DNA of 64,000 bases from Purshia tridentata (lineage: Eukaryota > Streptophyta > Magnoliopsida > Rosales > Rosaceae): positions 60,067 through 124,066 of the forward strand of contig QANT01004768.1 of NCBI GenBank assembly GCA_003254885.1, given 5' to 3'. Shown piece after piece: positions 23,201 to 36,021 of the stretch (position 1 is its first letter; each line of letters begins with the position of its first letter). A program made the translations under genes and the position numbers. The notes under the pieces are model-generated. The model searched no databases. It saw only the letters and a list, made by a program, of their open reading frames with translations, and was not told the origin of the DNA.

Positions 23201-24020
23201 AAATTTTATCTCTTTCTCTAATTCTCTCTAACCACATACAGATACAGTCATACACACACAAGCCCTAGGTAACAGTAACACCATCATTATCTCTGCATCT
23301 GCAACTTTCACTGCACAAAAAGGAATCTCCTTTCATCTTATATGATTTTTTATTTATTAAATTGTAATTTTTTGTGTCTGTTCATCAAACCTTTCTTCTT
23401 CTTTTTTTGGCGGGGGGTTATTTGTTATCCACCAGTCCACCTTGATAAACCCAAAACTCTGTCGCAAACAATAGTTCGATTATGATATTTGCCTTAAGAA
23501 TTTAAAAATATATTGTTTCTCTCCAACTTTTCTCCAAGGGCCTGTTCCTTTTTCTGGCTTCCATTTGTGAAAGCAATGATTGTTGTTTCCTCTATCGTAT
23601 CACCTAGCTAGTTGATATCATTAATTATTCTTCTTTAATTATTCTTGATGTGCTTCTGTTATGCTTCATTTTCCTTGTCAGAGTAGTTCTAAATGAACTT
23701 CGTAGAAGCAGGTTGTTCAACTGCTTAAATTAATACCAAAGGGTTCTCTTCTCGTCCCCTCGTGTGAGTTTAATTACTCCTTTATTTATTTCTTCATGTT
23801 GGTGTTTTGGTTTTCTTAACTCTCACTCATTTTGGTTGTTGGTTCTTTATTTACTTCTTTAATGTTGAAGAGTCCCACTTAGAAGTTTTGCTCAATTAAT
23901 TCACGTACCTAGCATTTAGCAATACTTTCTTGTTGAATTGTGTTTGGATCAAGTATTCCTAAACATCGTCTCTCTTTACCATTTCGTACCCACAAGTCTC
24001 TAGTTTGTGTCATCTTCAGA
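23200..24020 (+). promoter_or_regulatory. 5' leader of the ankyrin gene with a probable leader intron
   Basis: A leader-like stretch ends at CCCTAG|GTAACA (donor at 23269), and TCATCTTCAG (acceptor ending 24019) lies one base before the ATG at 24021. Splicing these would remove about 750 bases and place the start codon at the beginning of exon 2. The arrangement supports the chosen start; transcript evidence is not available. Confidence 0.5.
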
Positions 24021-26507
24021 ATGCCTCCTACATATTTTCCTCTTCGGTGGGAGAGCACCGGAGACCAATGGTGGTATGCTTCTCCGATTGATTATGCAGC
24101 TGCAAATGGTCAGTATGACTTGGTTCGAGAGCTCCTTCGCATTGACAGCAATCATCTTATCAAGCTCACATCTCTACGCCGAATTCGCCGCCTTGAGACT
24201 GTATGGGATGATGAAGAACAATTTGATGATGTAGCCAAGTATCGCTCACAGGTTGCTCGAAAGCTTTTCGTTGAGTGTGAATCCAAGAAAGGGAAAAATT
24301 CTCTCATCCGGGCTGGTTATGGCGGATGGCTTATGTACACAGCTGCCTCAGCTGGGGAACTGGGTTTTGTTCAAGAACTACTTGAAAGAAACCCTCTTCT
24401 TGTTTTTGGGGAAGGAGAATATGGTGTCACTGATATTCTCTATGCTGCTGCTAGAAGTAAGAATGCTGAGGTTTTCAGGCTGCTCTTTGACTTTGCAGTT
24501 TCGCCGAGATTTATGACAGGCAAAGGTGGAGAGTTGGAGGAACACATTGGGGAGATTCCTTCTCTTTACAAATGGGAGATGATTAACAGGGCCATTCATG
24601 CTGCTGCTAGAGGAGGAAATTTGTACATTTTGAAGGAGCTTCTTTCTAATTGTTCTGATGTTTTGGCTTATAGAGATATTCAGGGCTCAACTATCCTGCA
24701 TGCAGCAGCTGGGAAAGGGCGGGTTGAGGTGAGCCTCCCACTTATATTATATCTGTTTTAGCAAAGATTTGATTTGTCTTTCCTTTTTGTTGATTTACTA
24801 CCTAAGTCATACCTTGAATCCTGATATAGATATTTAAGGCATACTTGCTGCCATAGATTTGACATGACTGATTCATGATTGTTCCAAAGTTTTATCAAAA
24901 CTTTCTGAATTTACCATGAAAGAACCTTCCATTTGTAGGTCCATATGATTTTTTTCTCGTTATGGATAGATCTTCCATAAACTTCTCTGGAAGGTGTAAA
25001 ACTTAGACTATATTATAGTTAATTAGACATCGTACCTGTTGATCTATTATAAGACAGAGGTTGTACCTTCCATGATTCAGATCAAGACTATGGCCTGACT
25101 TGAACTATTGCAATGATTTTTTTTTTTAAACTTGAAATGTTGCCATTTATGCAGGTGGTGAACTACCTTTTAGCATCCTTTGATATCATAAACTCCACCG
25201 ATCATCGAGGCAACACAGCAATGCATGTGGCTGCTTCTAGGGGACAATTAGCTGCAGTTGAAGCTCTTATATCAGCATCTCCTTCGTCCATTTCTATGAA
25301 AAACAACTCTGGAGAAACGTTTCTTCACAAGGCTATATCCGGTTTTCAAACTCCTGCATTCCGAAGATTGGACCGACAAATTCATCTCCTGAAGCAGTTG
25401 GTATGTAGGAAAGCTTTCAACATTGAAGACATCATCAATGCCAAAAACAATGAAGGCCGGACTGCCCTTCACACAGCAATCATTGGGAATGTTCACTCTG
25501 ACTTAGTGCAACTGCTGATGATGGCTCAATCAATTGATGTGAATGTTCGTGATGTAGATGGTATGACTGCACTTGATTACCTCAGGCAATGGCCTCGTTC
25601 TGCATCATCTGATATACTAATTAGGCAGTTGATTTCAGCTGGGGGAATATTTGGTGATCAGGATTACAATGCAAGAAAAGCCATTGCTTCCCGGTTAAAG
25701 ATGCAAGGCGATGGAGGCAGTCCTGGCACTTCATTTAGAATCTCTGACACAGAAATCTTTTTGTACACAGGCATTGAAAATGTATCAGATGCCAGTGCTG
25801 ATCACCATAGCGCAGGAACGAATTCATCATCGCCGGGAGTGATCAGTTCATTTGACCCAAACAATGAGAACCGTAGCTCTTTCAACCATAAAAAACCAGC
25901 AGGTTCTGTAAATTATGCAGCACAACAATGGAAACGTGTCATTGGATGGCCCCGGATTAAAGCAAAAAAGCCTGAGAGATTCAAGAAATCAGTGGACTGG
26001 GGTTCGGTAGAGTCATCAAAGAAGATATGCAACACCAGTACTTCAGATGATACTCCAACGCCACTTAGACAGAGATTTGCAAAGCCCTCATCACTTCCCA
26101 ATAACAAACGGACACTTTCTGTGAGGAGTCTTCAATCAAGTCCATCTGCCAAGAAGAAATTTGCCTCTGGCATAAGGCATGGTGTTATGCAGGCAATCCC
26201 ACATATCACTGTTCCGGGTCGTTCTCGCTCTAGTTCGTTTTCAAAATCATCATCACTTTCTTCACCTTGTTCTCTAGATAAGCAGAAAGGTGTTTGCATT
26301 GAAACTGATATTGCGGGACCATCAACATCTTGGTCAAACCAAGTAGTTGATGATGAAACCCAAAATTTGGCTAAGCAAGGCTCGGTTAACAGAAGGCTGA
26401 GGAGCCAGTATTTCTGTTTTGGTGCACCAGGCCTGTCCGTGAAAAACCCAGTTAGCAGGCACCAACAGAACCAGAATTTCAAGCATCCTGTTATTTCAGT
26501 GGCTTGA
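24021..26507 (+). CDS. ankyrin-repeat protein, plant family of unknown function
   Basis: Two exons, 24021-24728 and 25155-26507 (GAG|GTGAGC, TTATGCAG), give 686 residues. The start MPPTYFPLRWESTGDQWWYA is the conserved N-terminus as I recall the family. The upstream in-frame extension has no ATG. Ankyrin-type repeats include SPIDYAAANGQYDLVRELL, INRAIHAAARGGNLYILKEL, STILHAAAGKGRVEVVNYLL, GNTAMHVAASRGQLAAVEAL, GETFLHKAI and GRTALHTAIIGNVHSDLVQL. The C-terminal 270 residues are Ser/Lys/Arg-rich and probably disordered. A conserved-looking SGIRHGVMQAIPHITVPG block is followed by a serine-rich tract. No PGG-type transmembrane domain is seen, so it is probably soluble and unlike ACD6. Partners are unknown. 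Confidence 0.85.
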
Positions 26508-26753
26508 TTTACTTGATGTGAAGAGTTGGGTCCTTGCAATGAGCCAAGAACTCCTTGGATGTATGCAAACTTACTAACATAGAGGAAGATCAGTAAGTTC
26601 AATTGCTGCTACTGCTACTATTTTTCTTTTTCTTTGTTTTAGTACAGTATATGTGGTATGTTTGCTTGTTTTAACTTGTGTAGAGTCTGTAGACTATCTA
26701 CTTGTTAGTTCAAATCGTCTGCATGAATATGTTTGATGTCAAATGGGGAGCAT

Positions 26754-26772
26754 ATATATATATATATATATC
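26754..26772. repeat. (TA)n microsatellite
   Basis: A short run of TA dinucleotides in the 3' region of the ankyrin gene. Confidence 0.85.
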
Positions 26773-26997
26773 AGCACATGCAGAAAGATGTATTAATGTA
26801 CTTGTCGAGTATTTGGGATCTATCTATCTTATGTGAACGTCCTTGGTATTTATAGAAGAGGAGTATAAAAACAAAGAGAAAGAACCCATGAAATATGCTT
26901 TCATTTGATGGACAAAAACTGGTATCATTGTATGATTGCAGAACAGTTGAATCAACTGAATGCAACAAGGGATAACTTAGTGGTTAATAAGGCATGG

Positions 26998-27396
26998 TAT
27001 TAGTAATTGGGTTCATGGGCCAATGGGCTATCCATCCAGCAATCTGTAATCCCTGTAAAGGCCTTTAAATTTCCATCCTTTGCTTTGGTAAGTGGGTTTC
27101 AGACTCTGAACCCAGTCGATACTTATAGGGTCGTGAACACTGCAGAATTGCAGTATCACCAGTCATCAGCTTCAAAAAGTGGTCAATTTAGCAGAAAAGG
27201 TTGGTTCATATAGCCTGGGCCTATTAGTAATTGGGTTCATGGGCCAATGGGCTATCCATCCAGCAATCTGTAATCCCTGTAAAGGCTTTAATTTCCATCC
27301 TTTGCTTTGGCAAGTGGGTTTCAGACTGTGAACCCAGTCGATACTTATAGGGTCGTGAACGCTGCAGAATTGCAGTATCACCAGTCATCAGCTTCA
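26998..27396. repeat. direct repeat, two copies of about 176 bp
   Basis: Copy 1 is 26998-27174 and copy 2 is 27222-27396, separated by 47 bases of unrelated sequence. They differ by about three substitutions and two single-base deletions. Both carry the phrase GGTTCATGGGCCAATGGGC and end ATCACCAGTCATCAGCTTCA. No known element is recognised. High identity implies a recent event. Confidence 0.95.
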
Positions 27397-30300
27397 GTGT
27401 TGGGCCGCTAAGTTGTGACTAGTGAGATTACTGGGCTAAAGTAGAAAGGGTCAGGCCAGCCTATCCCATCCGGCCCAATTGTAATGGTCCCCGTCTAAAT
27501 TGGTCAACGGCCATAGCTTTCTTCTTGTTTTGGGTTCTGCGCACGGCCTTGTCAACGTGGCCCCACTAGCTTTTTCTTTCTTTCTTCCCTTCGTCTGAAA
27601 GCCAAGTTTATGATCCAGACATTAAGTAATCCGAATGACCTACAAAAGGCAGAAGAAACCACGCAATTTGATCTGCTAGTGCCAGCCTATGACAAGTTAC
27701 AATACTGTGATCTGGTAGGATACGAGCAGTGAAATTAAGTCAACTTTTTTTTTTGGACCGGTGAAATTAAGTCAACTTTGGTGTACCCATTTATGATTTA
27801 TACGTGTAGTGTAGACCGTTGACTGTAAATCTGCAAGTATCTAAAACTCTAAAGTAATAAACCAACAAATCCATACAACTTGTTCCTACTATTAGTATAT
27901 ATTATATGTGGGTGGTAAGTAAAACTTCAGATATTCCTCGTCCGAATAAAACCAAAGAATCCATGAACATAATAATAATAATGCTGAACTTATCCATATA
28001 TACAATACTTTTTTGTTTTTCCTGCAACTTGGTCTTCGTTTTTGTAAAAGTTGGGTTAGTATATATGCTATACTATTGCGTGCAAACAGTATAGGAAACT
28101 TCATTGAATTAATTGAGAAAAACAAGTTCAATTCGTATCATTAATTCCCTTTATATCTTTTGATTATTACTCAACACCAGCGTCACGCTGACTCTAACTC
28201 ACATGAAGCACGGTGCAAAGCAAAATGATTTGAAACATTCATCAAATTTTCATTTGACTAATCTGTTTAATCCGTGCAAACAACCTTTGCTAATCGCTAG
28301 CCCCCAAAATAATTTCTTCAACGTTAACATCATCAGGGTAAATCCAAGCACAAGCTTCCGTAGTTAGGGAGTCTTATTTTCAAGTCCTTGACAACTTCAT
28401 GCCTACTACGTACCAAATGTATACACATTAATTATTACCCTACTTGCAGATAACTCCATTTGAATTTATTGTACCTGTTTCCTGCATGTCCTTATTGACA
28501 GCTACAATTATATTGTATTTTAATGTTCATTTTACATAATTTACATAGAATTCCCTCTAAATTTCTTGGATAGAGTTGAATTAAACCCCATGCGGTTTCG
28601 ATTATATATTTTTGTTTTCTGTAACTCCATTGTCTTTTACATTATGTGGACTAGGGAAATCTGCCTACAATTATCAACTTCAATTCAATATATATAAACG
28701 CTAGCTAGACTTTGTAGTTTTGAACTAGGGGTTTTCTTTTTTCCTGAAAGTGGACTTAGAGTCGTGGACTTTGGCCTATTACCGTGGCTTCTAAGGTTCT
28801 AGTTTGATACCATTGGGTAGTTTTAGTTTCAGCTTAAGGCACAAGTTTGAGATTAATATATAAATATCCAGTTTCAGATGCAGTTTAGTCTGATTTTATA
28901 AGCCTGGAGGACTTGAACATAGCTAGTTAGCATGTGAAAGGTCTAATATATAAATGAAAGCTTATATTAGACCATGTGAATGTAGAAGAGTGCTGCGGTC
29001 ACTAACCTAATTGAAATCTTTATCTTTAAGAGATGCAGAGTACCCTTGAACAGATATATATATATATATCCCTCATTTGTAATTGCTTACTTGGAGACCA
29101 CCTTGTGCAATTATATATAAGATGTCTCTTAGTTATAATGGTAAGTGTAATATGTCTCTCTAATATTGTTTTCAATTAATGATGGAATCTATATAAACAA
29201 GTAAGCCGGCCACTAATAGCAAGGTCCATTAGGGCACAATCACCACATGGAACAATATAAACCATGGTACGCTTACACCAGCGCTATACGACGACTAGCT
29301 TATATTCAAAAGGTGAAGTGTACGTAGCATCATGATTTTTATGGCGTATAGTGTTGACTTGAACTTCTGGGCTTAAGTCTTCTTGCAATTTTGCTGACTT
29401 TTGCAGCATATTGAATCCAATCCAATGGTTGCACGTTTTCTTCTGCTGGTGGGACATGTACACGAAGGTGCTACCAAATTTCACATAAAACGTTGTGTCC
29501 CACCATTACAATAGGGGAATTATTGCCAGGAAGATTCAGTTTGAACGCAACTTTTGAAACTTGTGCACCCCTTGACATTTCAAAATTAATAAATTCATAC
29601 ATTATTTTATAATTAAATATAAACGAATGAGAGTCATCATGAGAAAAACAATATAAATGAAAATCTGAGTAATATCCTTCACCATAAGCAATTAAGCATA
29701 CGTAATATATATAATTCTTTGAAAACAATTCTTTTGACTCGGACCAGATGGAATTAAGAAATGAATTAGATTCTGATAAGTAAGATTCTAAAGTGGGTAC
29801 GTTTACTTTATCTAAAAGGAGAGCAGGAGATTAGGGTCAACATTCTCATTGTGTTGCTTGATAATCAAATTTGGATGGCTAGCTTTTAGGTTGAGGTTCA
29901 AAGTGATAGACGGCGCAAAAGGTTTTAATAAGTTGGTTGCCTGAATGTGTTGAACAACCAACGCAAAAAGTTGATGATAAATCATCGACATATCGTTATT
30001 AATTCGCCAACAAAAAGTAAACACAGTAGCTAGCTATATATGCCACTATGGTTTTGTACGGTGAAATAAAAGTAAAACACATGAAAAGTCCAACCATGAT
30101 ATTCGAAAAGTAAAAATGTAGAAGGTGAAATGAACCATGTGTTTTTGGGGCCCTCTATATGTCATATGTCAAATCCCAGAGAGAAAAGGGAGTTGAATAT
30201 ATATGTATCCGCGATAGCAATATATATTAATATCATAATGATTCATGGATTCATGTGATAGTGGTAAGAGTATGTATAGATTTGATCGATCATTTGGAAC

Positions 30301-31969
30301 CACACTTGATAACTTTCTACTTTTTCCAGATACTCTTGTGAATCTTCTTCACTTAGGCATAGCATCATCTAGTCGATTCCTTCCTTCGTGAATCTCCTAC
30401 TTTTTAGCTTTTGCATTCACTTCTTTTGCCCCATAGGTTCTCATAAAATTACGATTTTGGCCCAGCCCTTGCCGCCCTACTTCGCCATATGGAATGTCCC
30501 AGCACTTACCATCAAATTACCAGCACGCATTGACATTATTATTATTATTGTTTTTTTTCTATTTAATATGAATTAATATATGCCACATCCGACATTTTAG
30601 GAGCAATCTATGAATCTGAATTAAAACAAAATTTATCATCTCCATAATCACATCCGAATTCTTCAAATTCACAACATTAATTCATTTGATTATGACATTA
30701 ATGAGAGTATTATTTTAAATTAGTTTCCTATAATACATATATGGACGTGTCATGATACGAGATTAAGAAGATGCATGCATATCTCATCTATTCCGCATTA
30801 ATAAACTCCTTAATTTGTTCGGATTTCTTTTTGTTTAATGATTTCTGAATCTTCTAATTGTATATTTATATGTCCATCTTTGTGTATAGTTTTATTATAT
30901 TGATTCGGCTGTTAATAAAATTAATGTGACAATCATGCTGAGTGATCGAGTCTATAATAATGTTGGATATAAATTGTTTCAAAAATATTTTTGGATAGCT
31001 CAAATCAATGCCTAGCACGTATATAGGATTTTCACACACACAAAATAGGGTAATTATCTTACTCTTCTCCACTCAAAACAGTGTATGATAATGAGTCCCA
31101 CACTCCTACTTGAAGCAATTATGCACATGATTTTGTTGTGGAGAAAGAGAAGTGATCGATCTTGATCAATTAGCTAGAGACAATGTATAATGGGATTGGT
31201 AAAGAAAACCATTAAATGCATTGTATATGCCCAACTTCAAGCATTAAGCCATGCATTTTCAATTTCAATTTCATTTTCATTTTATAAATTGAACCAATTA
31301 TATATAGTGACAGTGAGTGACAGGCCGGGCATGTCGCCATCTGGAAATATTGTAAACCTTTTGTGCCATGATAGAATATTAGAATTCGGCACCAAATAAT
31401 TCGATCTGTCATTGAAATCAGAGCATTTTAAGGCCCGTAATTAAATGCCTTGGAGAATTCAAATATTCCATTTTGATGAGGAGCATTAACTAATAGTCTA
31501 GTACTAGTGATCATCACTACGGACCAAAAAATAATATAAAAAAGTGGACAATAATAAATAAAAAAGAAGAAACAGTATTACTATTGGGAAGAAAAAATAT
31601 CTTGGCTGGTTTGAAGAACCAAATATGGCCGGAATGGCTAATTAAGAAGCTGACAGAGACACGTTATGGCACATCCCAAGTTGGTGGTCCAAATTGCTTT
31701 ACGACTACTCTAATCAAGTGGCTACTGCCTTTGGTTTTTTTGAAATGTGCCATTTTTTCCCCTTTGGTTTTTTGGCCTTCAAATTATCAAATCTATGACT
31801 TGGTTTTAGTAATTACTAGTTTTATTCTCTTTTTGAAAACTACTTAATCTGACTCTAGCTATCCCTAAAACTATATTTTTTCTTGTTCATGGAAATGTAT
31901 CAATTTAAGGCTCCATTTCGCATGTAATATTATCAAATTTAGAAATTTTAATCCATGTGTGAGAATAAA
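27397..31969. other. AT-rich spacer
   Basis: No gene supported. It contains TA runs (for example near 29055), a short hairpin at about 28938-28972 (GGTCTAATATA paired with TATATTAGACC), and several short open frames in AT-rich sequence without protein character. Site II-like TGGGCC words occur around 27000-27480. Confidence 0.5.
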
Positions 31970-32250
31970 TAGACAAAATTATGAATTCCAAATGATTCAT
32001 TAAATTTAATTATTCTGAATTAAGAATATTACATTGTATCTAGTCTTTTTTCTTATCTAGTCATTTCAAATAAACTAAATTTACCAAATCAATTATGATT
32101 CTAGTTACCAGACATAGACGAAATTATGGATTCCAAATGATTCATTGAATTTAATTACTCTGAATTAATAATATTAAATTTTATCTAGTCTTTTTTCTTA
32201 TCTAGTCATTCCAAATAAGCTAAATTTAACAAATCTATTATATATGATTC
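31970..32250. repeat. direct repeat with 145-bp period
   Basis: Copy 1 starts at 31970 and copy 2 at 32115. Both begin TAGAC.AAATTATG.ATTCC and contain TTATCTAGTCATT.CAAATAA. Similarity is high along about 130 bases with scattered substitutions, so the duplication is older than the one at 27 kb. Confidence 0.85.
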
Positions 32251-32726
32251 TCTTTAGTATATGTTTCTTTTTTATTTTCCCTTTTTGGTCCAACAGCAAT
32301 TAACTACGCGCCAGCGGCTCAATTACAAACTTTTTTCGCGGAAATTTCGGCCTTTAATATTTTTCCTTGTTTTCGTGTATATTTAAAAGTAATTTTATTT
32401 GGCGCTCTGCTAAAAAAATAAAAAAATACTCAGCAATTGCGTTTGCAAAGTCAAACAAAAAAAAAAGTCCGCTTACACAAGTGACAAGTCTATAGAGTTG
32501 TTCACACGATGAGGAGTGTATTTTGAGGGTGAAGGGTAATTTAGTCCATTCATACGTAAGCAACGTTGGAGCTCTTATTTAATAGTTGGAAGAGCAGCTA
32601 GCTTGTGGATTTCTGTGCTCGAGGCTCGAGTTGGATTGGTTTTTTTTCTTTTATCTGCTCTCTCTCTCTCTTTCTCTCAGTCGCCTTTGTCTTGTATAGT
32701 TGTATCCTTGCAATTTTCTGCCGGCC

Positions 32727-35700
32727 ATGGGTACTCAAGCTCCAACGGAGAATAACAACAATTATGTCAATACAGATGTTAGTCTCTCTCTCTCTCTCTC
32801 TCTCAAGTTCCAAAAATATAGGACTGTTTCTGTTTTTAACATGTTCTGTTTTTCTTTCCATTGTTCTGACTATGATCTTGTTATGAGAATTATTGGGATG
32901 AAGTGCGTTTGTCTCCTGAGAATACATAGGAGAGAAAATGAGGCGGCAAATTAATTATATATAAAATGTCAAACAAACAGAAACTAAATTTGAGAGCTAT
33001 ATTAATCTAGTAATCATAATTATATACATCCTCCTATAAATTCTTGCTTTTCAATATCGCAAATTAGTTAGTCATTTGGTATTATTCTCAAAAATTATTT
33101 TTTGTTTTCATCAATTTTAATTTTTATAAGTGAAATAAGAAAAACGTTTTAAAAACTGTTTTTGAATATAATACACCAACCGAGCTTTCTTTACATGCAT
33201 TTGTGATTTTAGATCCAACTAAGGAGGTTGGGTTCTCACTCTGAGTCTGAGATGATACAGTGGTAGATATTTGAGGGCCAACGGCAACTTTCTTCAACTT
33301 TGATTTTCAAAGCACGGAATTGACTAGTACTTCAATTTTAGACATATAATAGTCTTTGTCTTCTCACTTATTACCCATCAACGATTTTTTATTATTATTT
33401 TGTGAAAAAATTAATATGATTATGTATCATTTTTCTTCCTTTACGTGGCCTTCAATTTGTATTTGATGTATGCTTATTCAACTATATGATTAAACTTTTG
33501 TGTGATGTTTGCGTTCTTAAAAGTTATAACAGCAAAAAATGGACATATTTTTTTGTTAACTTACACGTGGCTTAGTTGGCAATATTTGAATTTAATTTAT
33601 TTATTATAATTGAACACAAGAACGAAAGATTTAATTGAAAACAATTTCTTAATGGGGATGCACATGCTGGGTACAAGCCTACTAGGTAAGTAAATTCAGT
33701 AGCCCATGGTCATTGGTCATGGATTCATGGCAACCAAGCACTGGTGGGCCATATGGATATGGGCCCTCTAATAAAATAAATACAAAAGCATAGGACGCGT
33801 CACGCGTCCGAAGATAATAAGACACTGTTCAGATATTAGAGAGGAGACAACTGACAAGTTGACCTTTCTTAAAGCCTTTTGATTCCTTGATTCTTCCCTT
33901 CTTTTGGGGATACCCACGTCCCCACTAACAAACAAAGATTCATTCATTTAATTGTATTCCCAAAACACCCCCCCAAGTCCCTACAATACCAGTGTGCCCC
34001 CACATTTTTTTCTTTTCTTGATCACTCAGTTGGGTTGGGTGACATATTGCTGTACGTTGATGCTTATAAAACATATGTTCCTTGTGGCATGATAGGTTGA
34101 CGAAAGAACAGCGAAGCAGAAGGCAATTGATGAGTGGCTTCCAATTACTGGTTCGAGGAATGCAAAATGGTGGTACTCGGCTTTCCACAATGTCACTGCC
34201 ATGGTTGGAGCTGGTGTTCTCAGTCTCCCTTATGCCATGTCAGAGCTTGGATGGTATGCTTGTTAGCCTAAAAATTTGATCTTGAAGCTTTTTTTGAATG
34301 GTTGAGAGATTGATTTATTAATTATTTCAGGGGTCCCGGAGTGGTTATTTTAGTGCTTTCATGGATCATCACATTGTATACTTTATGGCAAATGGTTGAG
34401 ATGCACGAGATGGTTCCAGGGAAACGGTTTGATAGATACCACGAATTGGGTCAGCATGCGTTTGGTGAAAAACTTGGTCTTTACATAGTGGTGCCTCAAC
34501 AGCTCATCGTTGAAGTTGGTGTCAACATTGTATACATGGTTACTGGAGGAAAATCACTGCAGAAAATCCATGATGTAACACGTCCAGACCAACCAAAGAT
34601 CAAGTTAACATACTTCATTATGATGTTTGCTTCTGTTCACTTTGTGCTTTCCCACCTTCCCAACTTGAACTCCATTTCTTGGGTGTCCTTAGTCGCAGCA
34701 ATCATGTCCTTGAGGTATATAGATGCTCAATATTGTGATGCCAAATGACTTTTAATTAATCGGATTAACTAAGTGATCTTTTGTTCAATATTTTGATGCC
34801 AATGCAGTTACTCTACCATCGCTTGGACAGCATCTATAGACAAAGGTGTGGTAGAAAATGTTGAATATGGCTACAAATCTAAGACTGCTACAGGAACTAT
34901 GTTCAACTTCTTTGGTGGATTGGGTGAAGTAGCTTTTGCCTATGCTGGCCACAACGTAGTCCTGGAGATACAAGCAACAATTCCCTCTACACCTGAGAAG
35001 CCCTCCAAGGGACCCATGTGGAAAGGAGTCGTTGTCGCCTATATAGTCGTCGCTTTGTGCTACTTCCCAGTTGCTCTCATTGGCTATTACATATTTGGCA
35101 ACCAAGTTGAAGATAACATCCTCATCTCATTAAACAAACCCATCTGGCTTATTGCAATGGCCAACGCTTTTGTTGTCCTGCATGTTATTGGAAGCTATCA
35201 GGTGCATCATCTTTAAATTCTCTTATTTCTTTCTTCTTTTATTGCTGAAAATTTTATGCCAGTTGCCTGTATTAGTCTAACTTTGCTTCTATCTGTTGTG
35301 ATATATATTGCAGATTTATGCAATGCCAGTGTTTGACATGATAGAAACTGTACTGGTAAAGAAGTTAAATTTTGAGCCCACTAGAAAGCTTCGCTTCATT
35401 ACGCGCAATCTATATGTGGGTAAGTACACTTGCCCTTCCATCAAGTTATGCCTGAGCTAGCTAATTAAACCGGGGGTGTTAAAATTACTTCAAGCTGGAT
35501 ATATATATGAATTTATATTGACATTTTATTTATTGATTGCAGCATTCACCATGTTTGTTGGCATTACCTTCCCTTTCTTTAGTGGTCTCCTTGGATTTTT
35601 CGGAGGATTTGCTTTTGCCCCGACAACATATTTCGTAAGCTAACATTACTCCTCTCCACATCTCACTCATATAATAGCTGAACATTACTTGTAATTTTTA

Positions 35701-36021
35701 ATTCAATAAAACGCAACTTACAAATTTCTCACATAAATGAGTTTGTTAATATCTTCAGCTTCCTTGCATAATGTGGCTTGCCATCTACAAACCAAGGAGG
35801 TTCAGCTTATCTTGGTGGTGTAACTGGGTATATTGTTTGATTTATACTTCATTATTCTTGTTTCTTCTTTTGATTTTAATTATAATTCAGTTGATCTTAC
35901 ATTTTGACTTCCTTAATTTCAGATCTGCATTGTATTTGGTGTTCTTTTGATGGTTCTATCACCAATTGGAGGACTGAGATCAATCATAGTTCAAGCCAAG
36001 ACCTACAACTTTTACAATTAG
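32727..36021 (+). CDS. LHT1: lysine/histidine transporter 1-like (copy A)
   Basis: An amino-acid/proton symporter of the AAAP family. LHT1 proteins take up neutral and acidic amino acids as well as Lys/His at the plasma membrane. Eight exons, 32727-32777, 34096-34253, 34331-34714, 34808-35201, 35314-35419, 35543-35634, 35759-35827 and 35923-36021, give 450 residues. The first membrane segment contains [20 protein letters not shown]. Later landmarks are [53 protein letters not shown] and a C-terminal [20 protein letters not shown]. About ten hydrophobic segments are visible. Intron 1 is long (about 1.3 kb) compared with copies B and C. It is the most diverged of the three tandem copies and looks intact. 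Confidence 0.93.
32783..32806. repeat. (TC)12 microsatellite at the start of intron 1, copy A
   Basis: A TC run beginning five bases after the copy A exon 1 donor (GTTAG). The same tract is found at the same place in copies B and C. Confidence 0.95.

Noticed and set aside
23940-24020. In-frame upstream extension of the ankyrin protein
   Set aside because: It begins with GTG, not ATG, and a good splice acceptor lies directly before the chosen ATG.
28930-28975. Hairpin considered as a microRNA precursor
   Set aside because: The stem is only about 11 perfect pairs and no known plant microRNA sequence was recognised.
31584-31847. 87-codon open frame in the spacer upstream of LHT copy A
   Set aside because: No recognisable domain, and hydrophobic residues come from T-rich sequence. 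No splice or promoter context supports it.
32598-32927. Open frames crossing the CT tract of LHT copy A on both strands
   Set aside because: They are driven by the dinucleotide repeat, and the true exon 1 overlaps them in another frame.
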